A stretch of 64,000 nucleotides of DNA from Streptomyces sp. DH24. GTDB taxonomy: Bacteria; Actinomycetota; Actinomycetes; Streptomycetales; Streptomycetaceae. Positions 44,454-52,582 of this stretch are shown piece after piece. The notes beneath the pieces were generated by a model, which had not been told where the DNA came from, did no database searches, and saw only the letters and a list, made by a program, of their open reading frames with translations. Each line of letters opens with the position of its first letter. Position 1 is the first letter of the stretch. The stretch covers positions 1 through 64,000 of the forward strand of contig NZ_JARVKW010000003.1 of the NCBI RefSeq assembly GCF_029813775.1. Reading direction: 5' to 3'. The position numbers were made by a program, and so were the translations under genes.

Positions 44454-44489
44454 GAGGGGCGGGGAGTCGTCGTGGACTCCCCGCCCCTT
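44454..44489. terminator. Terminator between tctA and the convergent xdhC gene
   Basis: GGGGCGGGGAGTC and its complement GACTCCCCGCCCC form a 13-bp stem with a short loop, ending in TTT. Serves both converging operons. Confidence 0.8.
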
Positions 44490-45605
44490 TCACGCCGCGC
44501 GGTGGATCGGCTCAGCCGTGCCGGTCAGCGGGAGGCCCGTTCCGCCGCGCCGCAGGGCGACGATCTCCGCCGCGATCGACAGCGCCGTCTCCTCGGGCGT
44601 CCGGGCGCCGAGGTCGAGCCCGATCGGCGACCTGAGCCGTGCCAGCTCCTCGTCGGTCAGCCCGGCTTCGCGCAGCCGCCGCTCACGGTCGGCGTGGGTG
44701 CGGCGCGACCCCATCGCCCCGACGAAGGCGACCGGCATCCTGAGCGCCTCTGTCAGCAGCGGCACGTCGAACCTGGCGTCGTGGGTGAGCACGCACAGCA
44801 CCGTCCGCCCGTCGGTGTCCGTCCGCCGCAGATAGCGGTGCGGCCAGTCGACCACGATGTCGTCGGCGTCGGGAAAGCGGGTCCGCGTCGCGAAGACGGG
44901 ACGGGCGTCGCACACGGTGACGTGGTGGCCGAGGAACTTGCCCGCCCGGACGAGTGCCGCCGCGAAGTCGATCGCCCCGAACACGATCATGCGGGGCGGC
45001 GGCACGCTCGACTCGACGAACAGGGTGAGCCCGCCCGGGCAGTGCGAACCGTCCTCGGACAGGCCGACCGTGCCGGTGCGCCCGGCGTCCAGCAGGGCGC
45101 GGGCCTCGGCCGCCGCCGTCCCGTCCAGTCCGGCGGCGCCGCCGAGGCCGCCCTCGTACGACCCGTCGGCGTGCACCAGCAGGGCGGTGCCGAACAGTTC
45201 GGCGGGGCCCTGGACGACACGGGCGACGGCCGCCGGACCGCCCCGGGCGGCGGCCGACAGCGCCGCCCGGAGCACCGGCCGGGCGGGTGCCGCCGCCCCG
45301 ACCGGCGTGACCAGCACATCGATGACTCCGCCGCAGGTCAGACCGACGGCGAAGGCGTCCTCGTCGCTGTACCCGAACCGTTCGACGACCGTACGGCCGT
45401 CCCGGAGGGCCTGCGCGCACAGGTCGTACACCGCGCCCTCCACGCAGCCGCCGGACACCGAGCCGATGACCGTGCCCGCGCCGTCGACCGCGAGGGCGGC
45501 GCCGGGACCGCGCGGCGCGCTGCCGCCGACGGCGACGACGGTGGCGACGGCGAACTCCCGGCCCTCCTCGGCCCAGCGGTGCAGTTCGCCGGCGATGTCA
45601 AGCAC
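44490..45605 (-). CDS. xdhC: XdhC-family molybdenum cofactor maturation protein
   Basis: 371 aa. An N-terminal XdhC/CoxI domain (AVATVVAVGGSAPRGPGAAL, GSVSGGCVEGAVYDLCAQAL, LTCGGVIDVLVTPV) is followed by a Rossmann-like XdhC_C domain (MIVFGAIDFAAALVRAGKFL, VLCVLTHDARFDVPLLTEAL, FVGAMGSRRTHADRERRL). It binds and sulfurates Moco and inserts it in the oxidoreductase encoded just upstream. GTG 45605 is preceded by GGAGG and overlaps the large-subunit stop by 8 nt, so the chaperone is made with its client. Comparable to PaoD/YagQ. Confidence 0.88.
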   Translation of the reverse strand: MLDIAGELHRWAEEGREFAVATVVAVGGSAPRGPGAALAVDGAGTVIGSVSGGCVEGAVYDLCAQALRDGRTVVERFGYSDEDAFAVGLTCGGVIDVLVTPVGAAAPARPVLRAALSAAARGGPAAVARVVQGPAELFGTALLVHADGSYEGGLGGAAGLDGTAAAEARALLDAGRTGTVGLSEDGSHCPGGLTLFVESSVPPPRMIVFGAIDFAAALVRAGKFLGHHVTVCDARPVFATRTRFPDADDIVVDWPHRYLRRTDTDGRTVLCVLTHDARFDVPLLTEALRMPVAFVGAMGSRRTHADRERRLREAGLTDEELARLRSPIGLDLGARTPEETALSIAAEIVALRRGGTGLPLTGTAEPIHRAA

Positions 45606-47724
45606 GGGGTGCCTCCGCCGCGAGGACCCGGTCGGGGCGGATCGGCAGGTCGCGGTGGCGTACGCCGGTGGCGTGCCAGACGGCGTTGGCGACGGCCGCC
45701 GCCGCGCCGACGATGCCGATCTCGCCGACGCCCTTGATGCCCACCGGGTCGTCCGGGTCGTCGTCCTCGATCCAGTCGGCCTCGATGTCCGGGACGTCGG
45801 CGTGGGTGGCGACGTGGTAGCCCGCGAGGTCGGCGCCGTAGTGGCCGCCCGAGGCCGGGTCGCGCAGCGCCTCCTCGTGCAGCGCCATGGAGATGCCCCA
45901 GGTCATGCCGCCGACGAGTTGGTTGCGCGCGGTGAGCGGGTTGACGATCCGGCCGGCGGCGAAGATGCCGAGCATGCGCCGCACCCGGACCTCGCCGGTG
46001 GTGACGTCCACGGCGACCTCGGCGAACTGCGCCCCGAAGGAGTGGCGTTCCTTCTGCGCGAGGGCGGCGATCGCCTCGGTGGTGTCCGACCGGACGGTCA
46101 CGCCCTCCGGCGGCAGGTCCGCGCCGAGCGCGATCCGCTCCCGCAGCTCTCGGGCGGCGGCCGTGACCGCCCACGCCCAGGAGCGGGTGCCCATCGATCC
46201 GCCCGCGATCATCGCGGGACCGAAGTCGCTGTCACCGATGCGGACGCGGACCCGGTCCGGTGCCACGCCGAGCCCGTCTGCGGCGACCAGGGTGAGCGCG
46301 GTGCGCGCCCCGGTGCCGATGTCGGCCGCGTTGATCCGCACGGTGAAGGTGCCGTCGGCCTCGGCCGTCACGGCCGCCGTGGACGGTGCCGCGCCCGCCG
46401 GGAAGGAGGCCGCCGCTGTGCCGGTGCCGAGCAGCCAGCGCCCGTCGCGGCGCACCCCGGGACGGGGGTCGCGGTCCGCCCAGCCGAACCGGCGGGCGCC
46501 CTCCCGGAAGCAGGCGAGCAGATTGCGTCCGGCGAAGGGCAGCCCGGACACCGGCCCCCGGTCGGGCTCGTTGCGGGCGCGCAGTTCGATCGGGTCGACG
46601 CCGCACTTCTCGGCGAGTTCGTCGAGGGCGGCCTCCAGCGCGAACGACCCCGGTGCCTCGCCCGGCGCGCGCATCCACGTGGGGGTGGGAACGTCGAGAC
46701 GTACGACCTCGTTGGCGGTGCGGTGGGCGGCGGCGTCGTACATCACGCGGGCCACGCCGGCGCTCGGCTCGACGAACTCGTACACGGTGGAGGTCAGGTT
46801 CAGCGAGCGGTGCTCCAGGGCGCGCAGCCGTCCGTCCGCGTCGGCGCCGAGCCTGACGCGCTGCCTGGTGGGGCTGCGGTACCCGGCGAGGGAGAACATC
46901 TGACGACGCGTCATGACGACTCGTACGGGCCGCTGGAGGACGGTCGCGGCCATCACGGCGGCGACCTGGTGGGCGCGGACGCCCTTGCTGCCGAAGCCGC
47001 CGCCGACGTGCTCGGACCGCACCCGTACCGCGCCCGGGTCGAGCGAGAACAGTTTGGCGAGATCGTCCGCGACCCAGGAGGTGCCCTGGTTGGAGTCGAC
47101 CACGTCGAGCCGGCCGCCGTCCCAGCGGGCCGTCGCCGCGTGGGGCTCCATGGGGTTGTGGTGCTCCTCCGGAGTGGTGTACTCGGCGTCCACGACGGCG
47201 GCGGACGCGGCGAGTTCGGCGTCCAGGTCGCCCTTCTCGGTCACGCCGGGCATGTGGCCGTCGGCCGTGTAGGCGTCGGGGCGCGCACCGGAGAAGGCGA
47301 CGTCGTGCGGCTCCTGCTCGTACGTCACGACGAGCGCCTCGGCGGCCTCCCGGGCCTGCTCGGACGTCTCGGCGACGACCAGCGCCACGGGCCAGCCCGC
47401 GTGCGGCACCCGGTCGTTCTGGAAGAGGCGGACGCCGGGGTCCGGCGGCACGCCGAGCATGCCGGTGTAGTCGGTGTCGACACGCGGGGCGTTGTGGTGG
47501 TGGAGGACGGTCAGCACGCCCGGCATGGCGAGCACGGGTTCCGTGTCGACGCCGAGGACGCGTCCGCGGGCGACGGTCGACAGGACGAGCCAGCCGTGGG
47601 CGAGGTCGGCGAAGGGGATCTCCCCGGCGTAGCGGGCGGCTCCGGTGACCTTGTCCCGGCCCTCCACGCGGGTGTGCGCGGTGCCGACCGCACCGGTGAC
47701 GGCCGCGGTGGTGGTCGTGGTCAT
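45598..47724 (-). CDS. Molybdopterin subunit of an aldehyde/xanthine oxidoreductase (PaoC/YagR-like)
   Basis: 708 aa. Markers of the large Moco subunit: RVEGRDKVTGAARYAGEI at the start, SEHVGGGFGSKGVRAHQVAA (Moco contact), MRAPGEAPGSFALEAALDEL, and GIKGVGEIGIVGAAAAVANA with the catalytic Glu in GVGE. It hydroxylates an aldehyde or N-heterocycle, passing electrons to the 2Fe-2S and FAD subunits. ATG 47724 has GGAGG 7 nt upstream and overlaps the FAD subunit stop. The three-subunit order matches PaoABC; substrate unknown. Confidence 0.88.
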   Translation of the reverse strand: MTTTTTAAVTGAVGTAHTRVEGRDKVTGAARYAGEIPFADLAHGWLVLSTVARGRVLGVDTEPVLAMPGVLTVLHHHNAPRVDTDYTGMLGVPPDPGVRLFQNDRVPHAGWPVALVVAETSEQAREAAEALVVTYEQEPHDVAFSGARPDAYTADGHMPGVTEKGDLDAELAASAAVVDAEYTTPEEHHNPMEPHAATARWDGGRLDVVDSNQGTSWVADDLAKLFSLDPGAVRVRSEHVGGGFGSKGVRAHQVAAVMAATVLQRPVRVVMTRRQMFSLAGYRSPTRQRVRLGADADGRLRALEHRSLNLTSTVYEFVEPSAGVARVMYDAAAHRTANEVVRLDVPTPTWMRAPGEAPGSFALEAALDELAEKCGVDPIELRARNEPDRGPVSGLPFAGRNLLACFREGARRFGWADRDPRPGVRRDGRWLLGTGTAAASFPAGAAPSTAAVTAEADGTFTVRINAADIGTGARTALTLVAADGLGVAPDRVRVRIGDSDFGPAMIAGGSMGTRSWAWAVTAAARELRERIALGADLPPEGVTVRSDTTEAIAALAQKERHSFGAQFAEVAVDVTTGEVRVRRMLGIFAAGRIVNPLTARNQLVGGMTWGISMALHEEALRDPASGGHYGADLAGYHVATHADVPDIEADWIEDDDPDDPVGIKGVGEIGIVGAAAAVANAVWHATGVRHRDLPIRPDRVLAAEAPRA

Positions 47725-48713
47725 CGGGCGGCCTCCTCGGCGAGTTCGCTCAGTACGGCCACGACGAGGTTGCGCATCAGTGGCACCTTGTATCCGTTGT
47801 GGGGAAGCGGTCTGGCGTCGGCCAGTTCGGCGTCCGCGGCGGCGGCGAAGGCGGCGGCGTCGGCCGGTCCGCCGGTCAGCGCGGCCTCGGCCCGCCGGGC
47901 CCGCCACGGCCGGGACGCGACCGCCCCGAAGGCGAGGCGCACGTCGTGGACGCGGCCGTCGCGGACGTCGAGCGCGGCGGCGACCGACCCGATGGCGAAG
48001 GCGTACGAGGCGCGCTCGCGCACCTTGCGGTAGCGGGAGTTGGCGGCCGTGGGCGCGGGCGGCAGCACGACGCCGGTGATCAGCGCGCCGGGCGGCAGCG
48101 CGGTCTCCCGGTGCGGTGTGTCACCCACCGGCAGGTAGAGCTCCGCGAACGGCAGCTCGCCCGGCCCGTCGGCCGTTTCGTACGTGACGACGGCCTCGAA
48201 GGCGGTGAGGGCGACGCCCATGTCGGAGGGGTGGACGGCCACGCAGTGCTCGGAGGCGCCGAGCACCGCGTGGTTGTGGTGCTCGCCCTCGATCGCGGGA
48301 CAACCGCTGCCGGGAACGCGCTTGTTGCAGGGCTTGGTCACGTCGGCGAAGTAGCCGCACCGGGTGCGCTGGAGCAGGTTCCCGCCGACGGTCGCCATGT
48401 TGCGCAGTTGTCCGGACGCCCCGGCCAGCACGGCCTGCGCCAGCGCCGGGTAGCGGCGCCGCACCTCGGGGTGGGCGGCGAGGTCGCCGTTGGTGACGGT
48501 GGCGCCGATGCGCACGCCGCCGTCGGCGGCCACCTCCACGCGGTCCAGGGGCAGTGCGCGGACGTCGACGAGCCGGGCGGGCCGTTCGACGCCGGTCTTC
48601 ATCAGGTCGACGAGGTTGGTGCCGCCGCCGAGGTAGCGCGCGTCCGGGTCGGCGCCGAGCAGGGCGACCGCGCCGGGCACGTCATGGGCGCGCCGGTAGT
48701 CGAACTCCCTCAT
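47721..48713 (-). CDS. FAD subunit of the oxidoreductase (PaoB/YagS-like)
   Basis: 330 aa. FAD-binding segments ARYLGGGTNLVDLMKTGVER and NMATVGGNLLQRTRCGYFAD are typical. Four Cys in RTRCGYFAD, KPCNKRVPGSGC and GASEHCVAVHPSDM match the extra 4Fe-4S cluster found in PaoB-type subunits, not in ordinary xanthine dehydrogenase. That makes the aldehyde oxidoreductase assignment more likely. ATG 48713 overlaps the stop of the 2Fe-2S gene (ATGA). Confidence 0.88.
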   Translation of the reverse strand: MREFDYRRAHDVPGAVALLGADPDARYLGGGTNLVDLMKTGVERPARLVDVRALPLDRVEVAADGGVRIGATVTNGDLAAHPEVRRRYPALAQAVLAGASGQLRNMATVGGNLLQRTRCGYFADVTKPCNKRVPGSGCPAIEGEHHNHAVLGASEHCVAVHPSDMGVALTAFEAVVTYETADGPGELPFAELYLPVGDTPHRETALPPGALITGVVLPPAPTAANSRYRKVRERASYAFAIGSVAAALDVRDGRVHDVRLAFGAVASRPWRARRAEAALTGGPADAAAFAAAADAELADARPLPHNGYKVPLMRNLVVAVLSELAEEAAR

Positions 48714-49273
48714 ACGGCCGCCTCCGTGGCCTCGGCGGACCGCGCGCGTTCGGCGGCGGCGCGGGCGACGGCCTGGACTATCGACACGTAGGCGCCGCAC
48801 CGGCACAGGTTGCCGCTCATCCGCTCCCGGATCTCCTCGGGGGTCAGGGGCGGCGGTCCCGCCTCGGGCCGTACGTCGTCGGTGGCGGCGCTCGGCCAGC
48901 CGGCCGCGTGTTCCTCGATCATCGCGATGGCCGAGCAGATCTGGCCCGGCGTGCAGTAACCGCACTGGTAGCCGTCGAGGTCGAGGAAGGCCTGCTGCAC
49001 CGGGTGCAGCCGCTCGCCGTCGGCCAGGCCCTCGACGGTGGTGATCTCGCGCCCCTCGGCCGCGACCGCGAGTTGCAGGCAGGACACGGTCCGGCGGCCG
49101 TCGAGCAGGACGGTGCAGGCGCCGCACTGGCCCTGGTCGCAGCCCTTCTTGGTGCCGGTCAGGTCCAGGCGTTCTCGTAACGCGTCGAGGAGCGTGGTGC
49201 GGTGGTCGACGGACAGCGTGTGTTTCTCACCGTTGACGGTCAGGGTGACCGAGCTGGACGTCGAGGTCCTCAT
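48710..49273 (-). CDS. 2Fe-2S subunit of the oxidoreductase (PaoA/YagT-like)
   Basis: 187 aa. First cluster site GTKKGCDQGQCGACTVLLDG with a later SCLQLA Cys; second site YQCGYCTPGQICSAIAMIEE and GNLCRCGAYVSIVQAV. The arrangement is standard for the small subunit. The E. coli PaoA homologue carries a Tat signal; here the protein starts directly at MRTSTSSSVTLTVNGEKH, so the enzyme should stay in the cytoplasm. ATG 49273 has AAGG upstream. It is the first gene of the operon, divergent from the TetR gene. Confidence 0.9.
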   Translation of the reverse strand: MRTSTSSSVTLTVNGEKHTLSVDHRTTLLDALRERLDLTGTKKGCDQGQCGACTVLLDGRRTVSCLQLAVAAEGREITTVEGLADGERLHPVQQAFLDLDGYQCGYCTPGQICSAIAMIEEHAAGWPSAATDDVRPEAGPPPLTPEEIRERMSGNLCRCGAYVSIVQAVARAAAERARSAEATEAAV

Positions 49274-49480
49274 GTACAGCCTTCTTTCACGTCTCCGGCG
49301 CGCGTCGACGGGGACGCGCGCAGGCGGGCGGACGAGATCGGACGGAAGTCGTAGAAGAATCGGCGCCGTGATCCGGCACCGGTCACGATGCGGAGCGGAG
49401 GCGCCCGGCAGAGCGCGCCGGCCGCGTCCGCCGCTATGGTGGACCCAACCGGACATCCGTCCGCTTACTGAAAACGTAGT

Positions 49481-49492
49481 GGACAGTTGTCC
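49481..49492. promoter_or_regulatory. Palindrome in the TetR/oxidoreductase divergent promoter
   Basis: GGACA-GT-TGTCC, a perfect palindrome 44 nt before the TetR start and about 210 nt from the 2Fe-2S start. Candidate TetR operator controlling both directions. The rest of 49,274-49,536 shows no other clear element. Confidence 0.45.
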
Positions 49493-49536
49493 GGTCAGCA
49501 AGGGAATTCAGGCCAAGTCGCCTGTGAGGAGGACGA

Positions 49537-50124
49537 GTGCGGCAGGAGAAGGACGCCCCTCGGCGCTCGGACGCGCAGCGCAACCGCGAGCGCATCCTCG
49601 AGGTCGCACTCGCCGAACTGACGCGCTGTGCCGACGCTCCGCTGAGCCTCATCGCCAGGAAGGCCTGCGTCGGGCAGGGCACGTTCTACCGCAACTTCCC
49701 CAGCCGTGAGGCGCTCGTGCTGGAGATCTACCGGCACGAGATGCGGCAGGTCGCGGACAGCGCGGCCCAGTTGCTGGAGAGCCGCCCGCCCGACCGGGCG
49801 CTGCGCGAGTGGATGGACCGGTTCGCCGAGTTCGCCATGGCCAAGGCCGGCCTCGCCGAGGCGATCCGCCAGGCCGTCAGCGCGCCGGGCAGCCCGGGGC
49901 GCCCCGGCAACACCCCGGTGATGGAGGCGGCCGAACTCCTGCTCCGTGCCAACGAGAGCGCCGGCACCATCCGGCCCGGGGTGACGGCGGACGACTTCGT
50001 CCTCGCCATCGCCGGTCTCTGGCAGATCGACCCGCGCGGCGACTGGCGGCCCCGCGCCACCCGCCTGTTGGACCTCGTGATGGACGGCCTGCGCGCCGGG
50101 GCACGCGGACCGGCCGCCGGGTGA
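49537..50124 (+). CDS. TetR-family regulator
   Basis: 195 aa. The HTH is clear: QRNRERILEVALAELTRC, then PLSLIARKACVGQGTFYRNF and PSREALVLEIYRHEM. The ligand domain (about 85-195) contains DRALREWMDRFAEFAMAKAG and DDFVLAIAGLWQIDPRGDW, common in Streptomyces TetR proteins. GTG 49537 has GAGGAGG upstream. Divergent from the oxidoreductase operon, which it may repress until an aldehyde or aromatic ligand appears. Confidence 0.88.
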   Translation: MRQEKDAPRRSDAQRNRERILEVALAELTRCADAPLSLIARKACVGQGTFYRNFPSREALVLEIYRHEMRQVADSAAQLLESRPPDRALREWMDRFAEFAMAKAGLAEAIRQAVSAPGSPGRPGNTPVMEAAELLLRANESAGTIRPGVTADDFVLAIAGLWQIDPRGDWRPRATRLLDLVMDGLRAGARGPAAG

Positions 50125-50191
50125 GGCACGGCTCCCGGTCCCCACACCCGTTCCTGTCCGCCCGTCCGGCACACCTCACTTCGGAGACCCC

Positions 50192-50596
50192 GTGAACCAT
50201 GCCGCCGTCCGCGCCGCGCGCCGGCCCTGCACGCTCGTCGTGTGCCGGGGCTGTTGCTGCGGCAACCCCCGCAAGCACCCCGGCACCGACCACGCCTGGC
50301 AGCTCGACCGGCTCCGGGCCGGCGCGGCGGCCTCCGGCGGCCGGTTCACGGTGCGGACGACGGACTGTCTCGGCCCCTGCGACCGGGCCAACGTCGTCGT
50401 CGTGCAGCCCTCCACCGCGGGGCGCCTGGCCGGGGGCCGTGCCGTCTGGGTCGGTTTCGCCATGGACGACGACTGCACGGACGACCTGCTGAGCTGGGCC
50501 TCGGCGGGCGGCCCCGGAATCGCCGAGCCGCCGGCCACGCTGCGGCTCCAGTTCATCCCACCGCCGCGGGAGGCACGGGTACGGACGCGCCGGTGA
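50192..50596 (+). CDS. Thioredoxin-like 2Fe-2S ferredoxin
   Basis: 134 aa. LVVCRGCCCGNPRKHPG near the start and TTDCLGPCDRANVVVVQPS in the middle give the Cys set of thioredoxin-fold 2Fe-2S ferredoxins. DDCTDDLLSWASAGGPG closes the domain. Probably a small electron carrier, possibly serving cobalamin or oxidoreductase enzymes; the partner is not evident. GTG 50192 has GGAG 5 nt upstream. The last residues (REARVRTRR) run into the tandem repeat that follows, so the C-terminal end may be repeat-derived. Confidence 0.75.
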   Translation: MNHAAVRAARRPCTLVVCRGCCCGNPRKHPGTDHAWQLDRLRAGAAASGGRFTVRTTDCLGPCDRANVVVVQPSTAGRLAGGRAVWVGFAMDDDCTDDLLSWASAGGPGIAEPPATLRLQFIPPPREARVRTRR

Positions 50597-50790
50597 GGCG
50601 TTCCGTGGCGAACACGGTGCGCCGGTGAGGGCTCCCGTCGGCGAACACCGTGCGCCGATGGAATTCCCGTCGTGAAACCCTCTGCGCCGATGGGCAGTTC
50701 CGTCGGCGATCACCGCACGCCGGTGACGGTTCCCGCCGGCGAACACCGTGCGCCGACAGGGATTCCGGCGGCGATCACCGCACGCCGGTG
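50594..50790. repeat. 32/33-bp degenerate tandem repeat, six units
   Basis: Six adjoining units of 32 or 33 bp, each of the kind TGA-GGNTCCCGTCGGCGAACACCG followed by a CGCCG end. They vary at several positions, notably alternating GAACACCGTGCG with GATCACCGCACG. There are no spacers, so it is not CRISPR. It fills the gap between the ferredoxin gene and the converging ABC gene. Confidence 0.8.
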
Positions 50791-50818
50791 AGGTGTCCCA
50801 CGGCCGCCGTCCTCCGCG

Positions 50819-52582
50819 TCAGGACGGGGCGACCGTCAGGACCCGGTTGAGGGCGCTGTCGGGGCGGGCGGTGAGCTCGTGCCAGGTGCCCTCCTCCGCG
50901 ATGCGGCCGTTCTCGAGGACGGCGATGCGGTCGGCGCGGCGGATGGTGGCGGGCCGGTGGGCGATGACGATCGTCGTGCGCTCGCCCCGGCCGAGGGCGG
51001 CGGCGAGTTGGGCGTCGCCCGAGTTGTCCAGATGGGCGGTCGTCTCGTCGAGCACGAGGACCCTGGGCCGCGCCAGCAGGGCACGGGCGAGGGCGATCCG
51101 GGCGCGCTGACCGCCGGACAGCGTGCCGCCGCGCTCCCCGACGAGGGAGTCCAGCGGGGCGATCCGGTCGACGCCGCACAGCCGGGCCGTCGCCGCGAGC
51201 GACTCGTCGTCGGCGTCCGGGGCGGACAGGCGCAGGTTCTCGGCGAGGGTGCCGTGGAAGAGGGGCGTGTCCTGGCCCACCACGGCGAGGGCGCGGCGCA
51301 GTTCGGCGTCGGCCAGATCGCGCAGGTCGACGGGGGCGCCGTCCGCGGGCAGCAGCAGGACGGCGCCCGAGGCCGGGTCCCAGAAGCGGGCCAGCAGATG
51401 GGCGCAGGTCGACTTGCCGGCGCCCGAGGCGCCGACCAGGGCGAGTGTCCGTCCGGGGGGAACCGTCAGGTCGACGCCGTCCAGCACCGGTCGTCCCCCG
51501 TAGCCGAAGCGCACGCCGCGCAGGGCGACCCCCAGCGGCCCGGGGGGCAGCGGGCGGGGCGCGGCGGGCGGCGGGGCGAGGGCGGGGGCGTCGAGGGCCG
51601 CGCCGACCCGCGCCGCGGCGGCGCGCAGCGCCACGGCCTGGCTCAGCGCCCGCGCCGACTCGGCGACCGGGCCCAGTACCGCCAGGGCGAGCGCCATCGC
51701 GGCGGGGGCCCACGCGCCGTGCAGCCGTCCGGACGTCACGGACTGCGCGGCGGCGGCCACCACGCCGAGGACCGCGAGGACGATGAGCAGGTCCCGGGCC
51801 GCAGCGGCCGTCGCCTCCCGGCCGGCCTCGGCGCGCTGCGCGGCGCCCACCCTGCGGCCCTGTTCGGCGAGGAGCGCGCGCCGCTCGGCGAGCCGTCCGA
51901 ACGCGAGCAGTTCGCGCAGCCCGTCGACGGTCTCCACGGTGTCGGCCGAGAGTTTCGTGGCGGCCTCCCGGGTGCGCGCGCCGCGCGTCGCACGCCCGCG
52001 CGCGTCCGCGAAGGGCGCGGCGGCCAGCAGTGCGGCGACCGGCAGCACGGCCACGAGCAGCCACGGCTCGACCGCGGCCAGCACGGTCCCGCCTGCCGCG
52101 AACACCGCTCCGGACGCCAGGAGTTGGGCGGTGGTGTGGGCGTAGAAGAACTCCAGGGCCTCCACGTCGGCCATGGCGGTGGCGGCCAGGTCGCCGCTGC
52201 GCCGGCCGGCCACCCGGGCGGGCGCGCTGCGGGCGAGCCCGTCGAAGACCCGCACGCGCAGCCCGGCCAGCACCCGGTAGGCCAGGTCGTGCGAGAGGTC
52301 CATCTCGTGCCAGGTCGTCAGAGCGCGGAGGAGGGCGAGGACGACGAGCGCGGTCACGGTGACGGACGAGGGTCCGCGCCCTTCGACCACGGCGGTTCCG
52401 ACGGTGTGCGCGGCGAGCGTCAACAGGGCCACCAGGGACGCCTGTTCGACCAGTGCGGCGAGGCACGTGCGCGCCATCATGCCCCGGTGCCCGGCGAGCG
52501 CGGGCAGCAGCCCGCGCAGGGAGCCGCGCGCGGGCTGCCCGGGGGAGGTGACGGCGCCGGGACGAGTGGTGCTGCTGCTCAT
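50819..52582 (-). CDS. Half-size ABC transporter with exporter fold, second of pair
   Basis: 587 aa. An N-terminal six-helix exporter-type membrane domain (LVALLTLAAHTVGTAVV, ALVVLALLRALTTWHEMDLS and others) is fused to an ATPase domain. ATPase motifs are GASGAGKSTCAHLLARF (Walker A), TLSGGQRARIALARALL (signature) and VLVLDETTAHLD (Walker B). The Walker B glutamate is present; D-loop and H-loop (IVIAHRP) are normal. It overlaps the first transporter gene by 4 nt, so the two probably form a heterodimer. Related pairs include CydDC, YbtPQ and IrtAB; the latter two carry siderophores. It is the last gene of the RiPP locus, so it may export or import the product. Confidence 0.85.
   Translation of the reverse strand: MSSSTTRPGAVTSPGQPARGSLRGLLPALAGHRGMMARTCLAALVEQASLVALLTLAAHTVGTAVVEGRGPSSVTVTALVVLALLRALTTWHEMDLSHDLAYRVLAGLRVRVFDGLARSAPARVAGRRSGDLAATAMADVEALEFFYAHTTAQLLASGAVFAAGGTVLAAVEPWLLVAVLPVAALLAAAPFADARGRATRGARTREAATKLSADTVETVDGLRELLAFGRLAERRALLAEQGRRVGAAQRAEAGREATAAAARDLLIVLAVLGVVAAAAQSVTSGRLHGAWAPAAMALALAVLGPVAESARALSQAVALRAAAARVGAALDAPALAPPPAAPRPLPPGPLGVALRGVRFGYGGRPVLDGVDLTVPPGRTLALVGASGAGKSTCAHLLARFWDPASGAVLLLPADGAPVDLRDLADAELRRALAVVGQDTPLFHGTLAENLRLSAPDADDESLAATARLCGVDRIAPLDSLVGERGGTLSGGQRARIALARALLARPRVLVLDETTAHLDNSGDAQLAAALGRGERTTIVIAHRPATIRRADRIAVLENGRIAEEGTWHELTARPDSALNRVLTVAPS

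Noticed and set aside
50594..50790. CRISPR array
   Set aside because: Units are directly adjacent, imperfect and without spacers; no cas gene is present.
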